A stretch of DNA of 64,000 nt from Acidobacteriota bacterium. Its GTDB lineage: Bacteria; Acidobacteriota; Holophagae; Holophagales; Holophagaceae. Below the pieces are notes generated by a model, which had not been told where the DNA came from, did no database searches, and was given only the letters and a program-made list of their open reading frames with translations. Of the stretch, positions 1 to 9,692 are shown one piece after another (the stretch's first letter is position 1; each line of letters starts with the position of its first letter). Position numbers and translations under genes: made by a program. The stretch spans positions 123,171 through 187,170 of the forward strand of contig JACQZU010000022.1 of the NCBI GenBank assembly GCA_016213735.1. The letters are read 5' to 3'.

Positions 1-1
1 C

Positions 2-178
2 GGCAGCTACGGCGTGCCCGCGGGCCTGGTGTACAGCTACCCCTGCACCGTCAAGGGCGGCCAGGTCTCCATCGTCCAGGGCCTGGACATCAACGAGTAC
101 AGCCGCGCCAAGATGGACGCCACCGCCAAGGAACTGGGCGAGGAGCGCGACGCCGTGAAAGGGCTCGGGCTGGTGTGA
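2..178 (+). CDS. mdh: Malate dehydrogenase, C-terminal end (5' truncated by window)
   Basis: This is the last 58 codons of an open frame that enters from the left edge and stops with TGA at 176-178. The peptide reads [16 protein letters not shown], then a lysine/glycine-containing turn, then [15 protein letters not shown] and a charged C-terminal helix ending in VKGLGLV. This matches the C-terminal lobe of bacterial NAD-dependent malate dehydrogenases of the lactate/malate dehydrogenase fold, where the 'IVQGL.I.E.SR..M..T..EL.EER.AV' helix closes the protein. The enzyme interconverts malate and oxaloacetate in the TCA cycle in the cytoplasm. The NAD-binding and catalytic parts lie outside the window, so the call rests on the tail only. 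It converges on the large kinase gene on the other strand, with hairpins in between. Confidence 0.75.
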   Translation, partial: GSYGVPAGLVYSYPCTVKGGQVSIVQGLDINEYSRAKMDATAKELGEERDAVKGLGLV

Positions 179-192
179 GACCGTCCATTCGG

Positions 193-250
193 GGCGCCAG
201 GCATCCTGGCGCCTGAAGGCAGCAAGGGCCCGGCACCGCCGGGCCCTTGC
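193..250. terminator. Two consecutive GC-rich hairpins between convergent genes
   Basis: A 9-bp perfect stem lies at 193-201/205-213 with a 3-nt loop. A 12-bp perfect stem follows at 222-233/239-250 with a 5-nt loop. They sit between the end of mdh (plus) and the end of the large hybrid kinase gene (minus), so they could end transcription from either side. Neither has a long T run, so they may act as mRNA 3'-end stabilisers or weak bidirectional terminators. Confidence 0.6.
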
Positions 251-276
251 CGTTCGGGCCGTGACGGCCCCCCGGC

Positions 277-3200
277 CTAGGGGCGGAGCGCTCCCAGGCC
301 GGCGAGGCAGCGCTGGACCTCGGCGAGGGAGAAGGGTTTCGGAAGGAGTTGGGTGCCCCGGATGCGGGCCACCAGGTCCATGGCGGCCTGATCGGCCTTC
401 CCGGTCGCCACGAGCACGGGGAGATCGGGCCGGGCTTTCCGGAGAAGGGGCAGGGTTCCGGCCCCGCCGAGCCCCGGCATGTTCAGGTCGAGGATCACCA
501 CGTCGAACTCCCCACCTTCCTCGATGAGGCGGAGGCCGGCTTCGCCGCTGTCGGCGACCTGCACGGCGTGTCCGAGTTCCTCCAGCAGGGCGGACATGCT
601 TGCCTGCACAAGGTCGTCATCGTCCACCAGCAGGACCTTGAGGGCCGATGACCCCCGGGGTGGGACCGGGGCTTTGGCGCCCTCCCGGGTCTCGGGGGCG
701 CAGGCCGGGAATCGAAGCCTGACCCGGGTTCCCGCCCCCGGATGACTTTCAATCTCCATGCGCCCCCCATGGGACTTGACCGCCCCGTAGACGATGGACA
801 GACCCAGCCCGGTTCCCTGGCCCTGCGGCTTGGTGGTGAAGAAGGGTTCGGTGGCCCGGTCCAGGACCTCCCTGGACATGCCGCATCCGGTGTCCTCCAC
901 CTCGACTTCAACCTCATGGCCGGCGTTCCGGGTGCTCAGCGAAAGGGTTCCGCCCTGGCCCATGGCATCCACGGCGTTCACGCACAAATTGAGGACGGCG
1001 TGGCTCAGGGTGGCGGGGTCGCCCTTGATGGGGCGAAGGCCCGCCTCCAGGTCCAGCCGGATCTGGATTCTCTGCAGCGTGGTCCGTTCCAGCAAATTCA
1101 CCTGCTCCTGCAGGAGGTTGTTCAAATCGAGGGTGACCTCCTCGACCAGTCCCTGGCGGGCAAAGCCCAGCAGGCCCTTGACCAAGGAGCCGCCGCGGTC
1201 GCAGGCCTTGGTGATGGTGTCCATGCTGGCCCGCAGGGAGGAGCCTTCCGGCGCCTGCAGCCGATGCACCGAGGCGAGGGCCATGATCGCCGCCAGGACA
1301 TTGTTCATGTCGTGGGCGATCCCCCCTGCCAGGCTTCCCAGGCTTTCCATTTTCTGACCCCGCTGGAGCTGGAGTTCCAGGTGGCGCCGCTCCTCCTCCA
1401 GGCGTTTGCGGGCCGTGATGTCCCGGGTCAAGGCGATGGTGCACCGCCTGTTCCCCACCTCGATGACCGAGGCCGTGACCTCCACGGGGAAGGTCGTACC
1501 GTCCTTCCTGCGGTGGACGGTTTCGAAGGTGGCCGGCGGCTGGCCGATCAGCCCATCGAAGGTTTCCCTGAACGAGGCCGCCGACTGGTTGGGATCGACC
1601 TCCAGGATGGTCATGCCCAGAAGTTCTTCCTTGGAATAGCCGAGGGCGCGGCAGGTGGCCCCGTTCGCATCGAGGAACCGCCCCTGGTCATCCAGCAGTT
1701 CGAAGCCGTCGCCGGCCTGTTCAACGACCGTCCGGAACCGGGATTCGCTTTCACGAAGCCGCTCCTCCGCTTGCTTGCGATCCGAAACATCCAAACAGAT
1801 TCCCGCCATCCGGATCGGTTCTCCGCCGGGATCGTAGGTGGTGTCCCCCAGGGCCAGGACCCACCGGATCTCGCCCGATCCCAGGACCACCCGGTATTCG
1901 CTGTAGAGGGGTTTGTGGTCCCGGATCGCCTCTTCGATCCGGGTCTCGGCCAGATGCGCATCCAGGGGGTGGATCACCTTCCGCCACAGGTCGAAGCTGG
2001 GAGCCTCCTTCTGCTCGAGGCCGAACAGCGCGAACAGCTCGGGGGACCACTCGATCCGCCCCGTGCGGACGTCCCAGTCCCAAATCCCCTCCCCGGCAGA
2101 GCGCTGGGCCAGGGAGAGTTGTTCATTGGTGCGCTGGAGGGACTTCTGGGCGGACACGCGCTCCGAAATATCGGTGCAGAGCACCAGCAGGTGCTGCACC
2201 CCTTTGGCGAGGAAGGTCGAGAACTGGCAGGCCGCCCACACCTCTTTCCCGGCCGTGGAGACCATGTTCACCTCGAGGAGGCGTTTCTCCCCGGTCCGGA
2301 GCACGAATTCAGCCGTCTCCAGCATCCCCGACCCTCGCCAGGACTCGATGGTCCTGAAATTCTGCGCCAGGTGGGCCTCCACGGTGGAACCCGTGAGGGC
2401 GGCGAGGGCATCGTTGGCCAGCACGCACTGGCCGGTTTCCCCGATGTAGGCCACCGCCCCGATCGGCATGCCCTGGAGGAGCATGTTCTGGAAGTCCAGG
2501 GCAGCCTTCTCGGCTTCCCTGGCCTCCACCGACGCGGTGATGTCCAGGGTGAGGACCGCGAACTGCCCCGGCGAAGGGGAAAAGGCCAGCACCTTGTACC
2601 AGCGCCCCAGGGGTTCCGCAAAGTCCTCAAGGACCATGGGCTCCCCGGTCAGGGCGACACGCCCGTAGGCCTCGATCCACTTCTTCTCCAGCCCGGGAAT
2701 CACTTCCGAGACCCGCCGCCCGACCCATTCCTCCCTGGGGATCCCGGTGGCCTTCTCGAAGGCGGGGTTGACATCCAGGAACCGGTAGTCGGCCGGCCGG
2801 CCGGAGTCGTCGGTGATGATCTCGTGGAGGGCGAATCCCTCCTGCATGCTCTCGAACAGTCCCCGGAAGCGGCCCTCGCTCTCCACCAAGGCCTGCTCCG
2901 AGCGCTTTCGCTCGGAGATGTCCACCATGATCCCGCGCAGCCATCGGGCCACGCCGGATTCGTCCGCGACCACCGCCACGATGTCCCGGAGCCACAGGTA
3001 CCGCCCATCCTTGGCCTGGAAACGGTATTCGAAATCGTGGTCTTCCAGGCGCTTCGTGCAGGACAGGCAGAAATCCATGGCCCAGTCCCGGTCCTCGGGG
3101 TGGAGGTGGTCCACCCAGAATCCCGGGGCCTTCCAGTCTTCCAGCGCGTACCCCAGGAGCCGCTCTGCCTGGGCGCTCACGTAAGTGAAACAGAAGGTCC

Positions 3201-5376
3201 TGACATCGAATTCCCAGACGATCCCGTCCACGGAGTCCACCATGTTCTGGAACCGCCGTTTCTCCGAGGCGATCTGCTCCTCCGCGGCCTTCCGCTCGCT
3301 GATGTCCCGGAGAAAGACCACTTGCTGCTTCGACTCGGGCAGGAAGGTCACGGAGATCTCCACCGGGAAGGCGGTGCCGTCCTTCCGCCGGTGGCGGGTC
3401 TCGAACAGGTCGAAGCCCCGTTCGATGACCCTGGCCACGTGGGCCGCGGTTTCCTCGGGGGTCTCCGCGGCCTCGAGGTCGGGAATGCTCATCCGCTGGA
3501 GTTCATCCCGCGAATATCCCGACATCCTGCAGGCGGCGTCGTTCACCTCCAGGAGCTTGCCCCGGTCGTCGAGCAGCCAGATCCCTTCCAGGGCGGTGCG
3601 GAGCATGGTCCGGGCCCGGAGTTCGCTCGCCTCCAGGGCGTCCCTGATCCGCTTCTTCTCCGTGATGTCGACGAAAGACACCTGCACCCGGGCCCAGGTG
3701 TCCTCGAAGCCAGGGCGGACCGAGAGGGCCAGGTCGAACACGATCGCTTCGCCGCGGAGGTTGACCAGGGGAATTTCGCTCCGGAACCTGCGGTGGCCCG
3801 CGGCGAGGGCCAGGATCTCCTCGCGGAACACATCCAGGGAGGCGGGAGTGAAGTAGGCCGGCAAGGTCCGAAGGATTTCCTCCTTGGTCGGGGCACCCAG
3901 GAGCTCCACGCTGGCCTGGTTGACTTCCAGGACTTTCACAAGACCCGCCCATTCCAGAACCGCCTCGGGATGATCCTTCAAGTGGCCCCGGAGGTCCTCC
4001 ACCCCCGAAGCCCTGAGGCGCTCGATCCGTCCCTGAATCTCGGAAAAATCCTCCTCCCAGATACCCAGGGGGGATTCGTCGAACAGGGCCCGGAATTTGG
4101 CTTCCTTTTCTTGAAGGTCCTGTTCGTCCCGCTTGCGCGCCGTGATGTCCTCGAAGGTGGCGACGAGTTCCTCCGGGGCGGGGCTGAACGCCCGGACCGC
4201 GATCCAGATTCCCAGTGGAGGCACGAAACTCTCGAAGGTCTCCGGAACGCCTATCCGAGCGACCCGGCCGAAGGTTTCGAACAGGTCGGGGGCGGCCTCC
4301 TGGATCGCGGGGATCAGCTGGCTGACCCGGCGACCCGCGGCTCCCTTCAGGCCGGTGATGGCCTCGAAGGCGGGGTTGACCGACAGGAAGGACCAGTCCA
4401 CGGGACGATCCCCCTCGTAGATCATCCGGCAGTGTGCGTAGCCTTCGGTCATGCTCTCGAACAGCGTGCGGAACCGCTCCTCGACCAGGACCAGGGAGGC
4501 CTGGCGGCGCTTGCTCTCCGCGGTGTCCCAGGCCAGGTCGGCGAGGCGCTGGACGTGTTCCACGTCCCGGGGGCCGTAATTGAAGGGTTTGTTTCCCACG
4601 CCCAGGAGGGCCACGACCCGCCCCGCCCGCAGCACGGGCACCACCAGTTCCCGCTTCACTTCCGCGTGTCCCTCGGGCAAACCCTTCCGATGGGGCAGGG
4701 AGGCGTAGTCGTTGTGAATCACAGGCCCTTGGCACCGAAGGGCGTCCACCCAGACCCCAGCCTGATCGACGGGGTAGTGGAGTCCGGCTCCTTCGGCCCG
4801 GCAGAATTCCCGGGCGGTGCGGGTGCTCCACGCCTGCAGGGTGAGGGTGTTCTGGTCCGGGTCCACGAAGTGGAAGAATCCGATGCAACTCCCGCTCAGC
4901 CGTTCCGCCTCGTCCAGGGTGGCCCGCAGGACCTCCTCGAGGGAACCCCGGACCGCCACCTCGACAATCCGGGCCCGGGCCCCCAGGATCCGCTCGGTGC
5001 CCAGGCGCTCGGTGACGTCCTCGAAGGAGACGATGGCGCCTCCCCCTGGAAGGGGCCCCGCCGAAGCCTCCAGCCAGAGGGTGTCCCCGCTGGGCTGGAC
5101 GAGGCCGATGCTCTTCTGAAGGGCGGGCTGGCCGGTCAGGACGGGCAGCAAACCTGGGAATTCCTCCACGGGCATGAGGGTCCCGTCGGGACGCAGGGCC
5201 TTCCAGCGTGGGTCGAAGAGACTGAGAGACAACAGGGTCTCCCGTTCCATGCCCAGGATCTTGAGCGCCCCCCCGTTCGCCTCGAGGATGCATCCTCCCT
5301 GGTCCACGACGAGGACCCCCTGAGGTAGGACATCCAGGACGGGCGCCCAGAAAGGACCATGTTCGGTTTGGGGCAT
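277..5376 (-). CDS. Giant soluble hybrid histidine kinase: PAS, GAF, eight PAS, HisKA, HATPase, receiver
   Basis: The protein is about 1699 aa with no signal peptide or membrane segment, so it should sense in the cytoplasm. In order it has a PAS (about 10-125), a GAF (about 130-290), eight further PAS modules, a HisKA dimerisation helix with phosphoacceptor His1355 in GGIAHDMNN, a HATPase_c with N box (LCVNAVDAM) and G boxes (DTGCGM, GQGTGLGL), and a C-terminal receiver (about 1579-1699) with Asp1630 in VVILDLNMPG and the KPF lysine. Each PAS ends with the typical 'DIT.RK' or 'DISERK' linker. I chose ATG at 5376 because the first PAS begins just after it. The frame also runs to a GTG at 5484, which has AGGA upstream, but the added 36 residues look non-coding. 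It lies at the distal end of the signalling block. Its ligands and output partner cannot be read from the sequence. Confidence 0.9.
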   Translation of the reverse strand: MPQTEHGPFWAPVLDVLPQGVLVVDQGGCILEANGGALKILGMERETLLSLSLFDPRWKALRPDGTLMPVEEFPGLLPVLTGQPALQKSIGLVQPSGDTLWLEASAGPLPGGGAIVSFEDVTERLGTERILGARARIVEVAVRGSLEEVLRATLDEAERLSGSCIGFFHFVDPDQNTLTLQAWSTRTAREFCRAEGAGLHYPVDQAGVWVDALRCQGPVIHNDYASLPHRKGLPEGHAEVKRELVVPVLRAGRVVALLGVGNKPFNYGPRDVEHVQRLADLAWDTAESKRRQASLVLVEERFRTLFESMTEGYAHCRMIYEGDRPVDWSFLSVNPAFEAITGLKGAAGRRVSQLIPAIQEAAPDLFETFGRVARIGVPETFESFVPPLGIWIAVRAFSPAPEELVATFEDITARKRDEQDLQEKEAKFRALFDESPLGIWEEDFSEIQGRIERLRASGVEDLRGHLKDHPEAVLEWAGLVKVLEVNQASVELLGAPTKEEILRTLPAYFTPASLDVFREEILALAAGHRRFRSEIPLVNLRGEAIVFDLALSVRPGFEDTWARVQVSFVDITEKKRIRDALEASELRARTMLRTALEGIWLLDDRGKLLEVNDAACRMSGYSRDELQRMSIPDLEAAETPEETAAHVARVIERGFDLFETRHRRKDGTAFPVEISVTFLPESKQQVVFLRDISERKAAEEQIASEKRRFQNMVDSVDGIVWEFDVRTFCFTYVSAQAERLLGYALEDWKAPGFWVDHLHPEDRDWAMDFCLSCTKRLEDHDFEYRFQAKDGRYLWLRDIVAVVADESGVARWLRGIMVDISERKRSEQALVESEGRFRGLFESMQEGFALHEIITDDSGRPADYRFLDVNPAFEKATGIPREEWVGRRVSEVIPGLEKKWIEAYGRVALTGEPMVLEDFAEPLGRWYKVLAFSPSPGQFAVLTLDITASVEAREAEKAALDFQNMLLQGMPIGAVAYIGETGQCVLANDALAALTGSTVEAHLAQNFRTIESWRGSGMLETAEFVLRTGEKRLLEVNMVSTAGKEVWAACQFSTFLAKGVQHLLVLCTDISERVSAQKSLQRTNEQLSLAQRSAGEGIWDWDVRTGRIEWSPELFALFGLEQKEAPSFDLWRKVIHPLDAHLAETRIEEAIRDHKPLYSEYRVVLGSGEIRWVLALGDTTYDPGGEPIRMAGICLDVSDRKQAEERLRESESRFRTVVEQAGDGFELLDDQGRFLDANGATCRALGYSKEELLGMTILEVDPNQSAASFRETFDGLIGQPPATFETVHRRKDGTTFPVEVTASVIEVGNRRCTIALTRDITARKRLEEERRHLELQLQRGQKMESLGSLAGGIAHDMNNVLAAIMALASVHRLQAPEGSSLRASMDTITKACDRGGSLVKGLLGFARQGLVEEVTLDLNNLLQEQVNLLERTTLQRIQIRLDLEAGLRPIKGDPATLSHAVLNLCVNAVDAMGQGGTLSLSTRNAGHEVEVEVEDTGCGMSREVLDRATEPFFTTKPQGQGTGLGLSIVYGAVKSHGGRMEIESHPGAGTRVRLRFPACAPETREGAKAPVPPRGSSALKVLLVDDDDLVQASMSALLEELGHAVQVADSGEAGLRLIEEGGEFDVVILDLNMPGLGGAGTLPLLRKARPDLPVLVATGKADQAAMDLVARIRGTQLLPKPFSLAEVQRCLAGLGALRP

Positions 5377-5561
5377 TGGGATCGATCCAGCCTCGACCCC
5401 CCGGACTTGGGGGTTTGAGGGTGTTATCGTCCCGACGCCATGGAGGATAAGAAAGTGTGGCTGCTGCAGGATCTCGCCCGGCACGGAATCCTGGAGGCCC
5501 CTAGGTGATAAACATGCAGGCGATGGGCCTGCAGCGGGAGGGACGTTCCGCCAAGGAGTGG

Positions 5562-5942
5562 CTAGGCCTTCTTCCGGATCCCTAGGTGGTCGTGGAATTC
5601 CTGTTCGATGCGTTCCGTGTCGACGGCGTTGTAGAGCACCAGGTTCCGCAGGTGTTCATAACTCTCCACGCCAAGCAGGCAGGTGAACTGGATCGCGAAT
5701 CCGTCCTCGTAATCGCGCACCACCGTGCCTTCCGCGCGAATCTCGGGGAGGCCCTCCCCCAGGGTCAGCCGCACGATGCAGGGCGTTCCGGCCGGCAACC
5801 GTTCGTCGGTGCGAACCAGCATGCCCTTCATGCTCAGGTCCTGGGAGAGGGAGCTGTGGATGACCCTCCCCAGAGCGGACACTTCGGTCTGGACCTGGAG
5901 GTGGACCCGAGTGAATTCCCGCTGGTTGGGAGCCTGGTCCAT
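5562..5942 (-). CDS. PilZ domain protein
   Basis: This 126-aa protein has a PilZ-like layout: REFTRV near the N terminus (the arginine-rich c-di-GMP-binding segment, RxxxR-like but imperfect) and DLSMKGML about 35 residues later (the D/NxSxxG motif), followed by beta strands. PilZ domains bind cyclic di-GMP and modulate motility, secretion or polysaccharide output. The start at 5942 is preferred because GGAGGG lies five bases upstream. An earlier in-frame ATG at 5984 lacks a ribosome binding site. It lies directly downstream of a CheY-like receiver and CheR/CheB, which suggests it joins second-messenger signalling to the chemosensory output. The first arginine of the motif is imperfect, so c-di-GMP binding is likely but not certain. 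Confidence 0.8.
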   Translation of the reverse strand: MDQAPNQREFTRVHLQVQTEVSALGRVIHSSLSQDLSMKGMLVRTDERLPAGTPCIVRLTLGEGLPEIRAEGTVVRDYEDGFAIQFTCLLGVESYEHLRNLVLYNAVDTERIEQEFHDHLGIRKKA

Positions 5943-5990
5943 GTTTTCCCTCCGCTCCGGTTGGATCTCCCTCGCCCGTGCCATGCCGTC

Positions 5991-6371
5991 TCAGAACCCC
6001 AGGCCCAGGCAGGAGGCGATTTTGGCCGTAAGGTCGTCGTCGGAAAAGGGCTTCATCAGGTAATTGGCGGCCCCTGCCTGGATGAAGCCGAGCACCCGGG
6101 TTCCCTCCGATTCGGTGGTCAGCATCATCACGGGAATGTGCTGGAACCGGGGGTCGCCCTTGATCCGGTGGAGGGCGGTTTCTCCGTCCATGACCGGCAT
6201 GTTGACGTCCAGGATGATCAGGGCCACCTCCGCGGAATGGGTCTCCAGGGTGTCGAGGGCCATCTGACCGTCCTCGGCCTCCAGGAGTTCGTAACCCAGC
6301 ACGGCGGCCACCTGGCCCACGATTTTTCGGATCGTGGATGAATCGTCGACCGTCAGAATCGAGTTCGGCAT
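5991..6371 (-). CDS. CheY-like single-domain response regulator
   Basis: This is a 126-aa stand-alone receiver with no output domain. It has the acidic pair after strand one (VDD), phosphoacceptor Asp55 in LIILDVNMP, the conserved Thr in MMLTTES and Lys107 in YLMKPF. GAGGAG precedes the ATG by seven bases. It follows cheR by 11 bases and precedes the PilZ gene, so it is probably part of the same transcript. It is the only free CheY-type protein in the cluster and is therefore the best candidate acceptor for phosphate from CheA. Whether it binds a flagellar switch, a pilus motor or another target cannot be told. Confidence 0.9.
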   Translation of the reverse strand: MPNSILTVDDSSTIRKIVGQVAAVLGYELLEAEDGQMALDTLETHSAEVALIILDVNMPVMDGETALHRIKGDPRFQHIPVMMLTTESEGTRVLGFIQAGAANYLMKPFSDDDLTAKIASCLGLGF

Positions 6372-6382
6372 GGCGGGACTCC

Positions 6383-7228
6383 TCAGGGCCGGCACTGGTA
6401 GTAGGTGCCGCCCCCATGAGAAAGGGCGTCGAAGGCATTGGTGACGTTCAGCAGGCTCTCCACCGCGCTGATGACCAGGAATCCATCCGGAGCCAGGAGC
6501 TTCGCGAATCCCTCGTAGACCCGCCGCTTGAAGTCCGGCGCGAAGTAGATCGTCACGTAGCGGCAGAAAATGATGTCGAAGCGGCCGAGGGGGTCCATGG
6601 AGTCCTGGAGGTTGAACTTGCGCAGGGTCACGAGCTTCTTCAGGTCGTCGGACACGCACCAGACCGAGCCCTGGGGCACGAAGTACCGCTCCTTCATGCC
6701 GGGCGGAAGGCCGCGCCCGATGGCCGCGTCGTCGTAGCGCCCCGCCTTCGCCAGGAACAGCGCCGAGGGTGAGATGTCCGTGGCCAGGATCTCGAAGTGT
6801 TCCGGGCGGATCCCGGGGTGGGTCCGGCAGTACTCGTGGATCTCCATGGCGATGGAGTAGGGTTCCTGTCCGGTGGAACTGGCCGCGGACCAGATCCGGA
6901 TCCGGAACCGGCGCCCTTCCAGGATCTGCGCAGCCAGCGGAGGGATCAGCTGCTCCCTCAGGATGGTGAAGGGGTGGGTATCCCGGAACCACAGCGTCTC
7001 GTTGGTGGTCATCGCGTCGACGATCTTGTCCCGGAGGTCGGTTCCCGACCCGTTCGCCGCGAGGCGGTAGAAACTCCCGTAGTCGCTGCAGCCCGTCTCG
7101 GCCAGGAGGCCCGCCAGCCGCGTCTCCACCAGGTAGCCCTTCTCTTCCCCCAGGGCGATGCCGCAGTGGGTTTCGATGTAGTCGCGCAGCAATCGGAATT
7201 CTGCGGCGCTCAACGCTCCGACGGCCAT
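6383..7228 (-). CDS. cheR: Chemoreceptor glutamate methyltransferase CheR
   Basis: A 281-aa S-adenosylmethionine-dependent methyltransferase that adds methyl groups to glutamates of chemoreceptors for adaptation. The N-terminal all-alpha CheR domain (FRLLRDYIETHCGI, then the TTNETLWFRD segment) is followed by the SAM-binding fold with RIWSAASSTGQEPYS and a FDIIFCRYVTIYF segment. The latter matches the family 'DvIfCRNVlIYF' motif, with V instead of the usual N-V pair. The frame extends upstream to 7312, but the ATG at 7228 sits one base after the cheB stop codon and fits the family N terminus. It is presumably translationally linked to cheB. There is no TPR or other extra domain. Confidence 0.95.
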   Translation of the reverse strand: MAVGALSAAEFRLLRDYIETHCGIALGEEKGYLVETRLAGLLAETGCSDYGSFYRLAANGSGTDLRDKIVDAMTTNETLWFRDTHPFTILREQLIPPLAAQILEGRRFRIRIWSAASSTGQEPYSIAMEIHEYCRTHPGIRPEHFEILATDISPSALFLAKAGRYDDAAIGRGLPPGMKERYFVPQGSVWCVSDDLKKLVTLRKFNLQDSMDPLGRFDIIFCRYVTIYFAPDFKRRVYEGFAKLLAPDGFLVISAVESLLNVTNAFDALSHGGGTYYQCRP

Positions 7229-7229
7229 C

Positions 7230-8360
7230 TCAACGCCCCCTCTGGACGATCTGGATGATTCGGGGCGCGATGAGGTGCAAGGGAACTTGCTCGTCCGAGA
7301 GGCCCGCCTCATCCACCGCCAGCGGCATCCCGTAGACCACGCAACTGGCCTCGCTCTGGGTGATGCAGTGACACCCGTGACGCCGCATGGTCCGCACCCC
7401 CTCGCAGCCGTCGCTGCCCATCCCGGTCATCACCACCGCCAGGAGACCTCCGTCGTACTGGGCGGCCACGGAACGGAACAGCACGTCCACCGAGGGGCGG
7501 CAGCTGTTCTCGGGCGGGTTCTCGTTGAGCCCGACCAGGTGCACCCGCGCCCCCGAGGGGTCGGTCTTGCTGCGCACCACCATGTGCTTGCCCCCCGGGG
7601 CGATGTACACGCAACCCGCCTCGAGGACTTCCCCCTCCACCGCCTCCTTGACCGCGATGGCCGACCGCCTGTCCAGGTGCTCGGCCAGCGAGGCCGTGAA
7701 CCCTGCCGGCATGTGCTGGACCAGGACCACGGGCACGGGGAGGTTCTTGGGCAGCCCAGGGATGACCTCCCCCAGTGCGTTGGGTCCCCCGGTGGAGACC
7801 CCGATGGCCACCACCTCGATCCTTCCCGGAACCTGGGCCGCTGCCCGGACCGGGGGGGCCGTGAGCCTTGGCGGTGCGCTGGGGGCTTCCACAGTGGTCC
7901 GAGGGCTAGGGGCGACGACGGTTCCCGGGGACGCGCCTTTGAGGTTGCGCTTCATCCGGACATGGCGGAGCAGCGGGCGCAGGGATTCCCGGAGTTCGCT
8001 CCGGCTGGTCTCGGGGTCCTGCCCCTCCGGTTTCCGGATGAAGTCCAGGGCACCTTGGTCCAGCGCCTGGATGGTGGCGTTGGCCGCCAGCGTGTTGGAA
8101 CCGCTGATCATCACCACCGAAACGCCCGGGAAGCGGACCCGGATGTGCCCCAGGGCTTCCAGGCCGTTCATTTCAGGCATCTCCACGTCCATGAGGACCA
8201 GGTCCACCTGCGTCTGTTCCAGCTTGGCGAGGGCCAGCCTGCCCTGGGGGGCGCTGCCCACCACTTCCACCCCGTCATGGGCTTCCAGGGCCTCGGTCAA
8301 TAGACGGCGGTACAGCACGGTGTCGTCGACCACCAGCACTCGAAGGGGGGTGTCAGTCAT
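7230..8360 (-). CDS. cheB: Chemotaxis methylesterase/glutamine deamidase CheB
   Basis: This 376-aa protein has the standard CheB layout: an N-terminal receiver with phosphoacceptor Asp58 in LVLMDVEMPEMNG, a proline/threonine-rich linker (about 140-178) and a C-terminal methylesterase. The catalytic triad is visible: Ser189 in GVSTGGPNA, His216 in VQHMPAGF and Asp317 in MTGMGSDG. It removes methyl groups from receptors and is activated by CheA-dependent phosphorylation. It lies between the c-heme chemoreceptor gene and cheR in one strand-oriented run. All key residues are present. Confidence 0.96.
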   Translation of the reverse strand: MTDTPLRVLVVDDTVLYRRLLTEALEAHDGVEVVGSAPQGRLALAKLEQTQVDLVLMDVEMPEMNGLEALGHIRVRFPGVSVVMISGSNTLAANATIQALDQGALDFIRKPEGQDPETSRSELRESLRPLLRHVRMKRNLKGASPGTVVAPSPRTTVEAPSAPPRLTAPPVRAAAQVPGRIEVVAIGVSTGGPNALGEVIPGLPKNLPVPVVLVQHMPAGFTASLAEHLDRRSAIAVKEAVEGEVLEAGCVYIAPGGKHMVVRSKTDPSGARVHLVGLNENPPENSCRPSVDVLFRSVAAQYDGGLLAVVMTGMGSDGCEGVRTMRRHGCHCITQSEASCVVYGMPLAVDEAGLSDEQVPLHLIAPRIIQIVQRGR

Positions 8361-8399
8361 TGGAGGATCCTGGATCGGGGTCCGGCCCCGCGGAAGAGG

Positions 8400-9692
8400 C
8401 TACAGCCTGAACTTGGAGACATTGGCCTGGAGGCGCTCGGCGAGCCGGGCGAGCTCCTTCGCCGCAGCGTTGGTGTCGGTCGCCCCCCGGGTGGTATCCT
8501 TCGCGGCGCCGCTCACCGATGCCACGTTCCGCGCCACGTCGTTCATCCCCCTGGCGGCCTCGCCCGCGTTCCGGGCCACGTCCGTGGCCCCCGCCGCCAG
8601 CTGGTTGATGTTCCGGGCAATGTCCGTCACCCCCTTCACCGCCTCCTGGACGTTTCGGGACACCTCGTTCGCCCCCACTGCCGCCTGGGTCACGTTCCGG
8701 GTCACGTCCCCCGCTCCCCTGGCCGCGGTTCCGACGCTTCGGGTGATCACCGCCGTGGTGGCGGTCTGTTCCTTGACGCTGGATTCGATGTCCTCGCTGA
8801 TGGAGTTGATCTGGTTGATGATCTGGACGATCTCGTCGATCGCCTTCACCGCGCCCCGGGTGTTGCTCTGCATCCCCTCCACCTGTGCGCGGATCTCGTC
8901 GGTGGCGGCGGCTGTCTGCTTGGCCAGCTCCTTCACCTCGTTGGCCACCACCGCGAAGCCCTTGCCTGCCTCGCCGGCGCTCGCGGCCTCGATCGTCGCG
9001 TTCAGCGCCAGCAGGTTGGTCTGCGCCGCGATCCCCTTGATCATGTCCACGACCTTGCCGATCTCCTGCGCGCTCTTGCCCAGCTTGTCCACGATCTGGG
9101 CGGTGCTCCCCGCCGACTGGGCCGCCTGGCCCGCCACCGTCGCCGCCTGGCCGGAACTCTTCGACACCTCGTTGAGCGACGCCGACATCTCCTCGATCGC
9201 CGTGGCCACCGAGTTCACGGAAGACTGCATCTGCTCCGACGCCGAGGCGATCGTCCGCATGTTCGCGGACATCTGCTCCACCGCGGCGCCCACCGTCCGC
9301 AGGTTCGTGCTGACCTCCTCCGACGCCGAGGCGACGGTGTTGGCGTTGGCGCTGATCTGCTCCACCCCCGCCGCCATGTTCTTCACGTTGGCCGAGGCCT
9401 GTTCCGACGCCGCCGCCGCGGTGTTCGCCTGGTTGGTCATCTGTTCCGCGGTTCCAGCCATCACATCGGAACTCGCCGTCAGCTGGTCTGCGGAGGAGGC
9501 CACCGTGTTCGAGGCGCCGCTGATCTCCGTCAAGGCCTGGGCCAGCTTCGCCGCGCTGTTGTTGATGGCTTCCGCCAGCTTCTGGAAATCCCCCTGGTAG
9601 GCGGTCGCGATCCGCGCGGTCAGGTCTCCCTTCTCCATGGAGCCCATGACCCGGATCACCTCGTTCACCGGCCCCACCACCGCGTCCACGGC
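8400..9692. repeat. Direct repeat copy A (MCP signalling domain, about 1.29 kb)
   Basis: This segment encodes the signalling rod of the c-heme receptor and aligns without gaps to 10805-12097 (offset 2405). Most of it is identical at nucleotide level, including synonymous positions. Similarity ends abruptly near 9692, where the HAMP-proximal part diverges. A more diverged patch lies around 8700-8810. Confidence 0.85.

Noticed and set aside
742-5328. Long open frame of about 1528 codons on the plus strand opposite the large kinase
   Set aside because: It is the antisense shadow of the PAS-rich kinase gene; its composition (Pro, Gly, His, Arg-rich) is that of complementary GC-rich codons and it has no domain.
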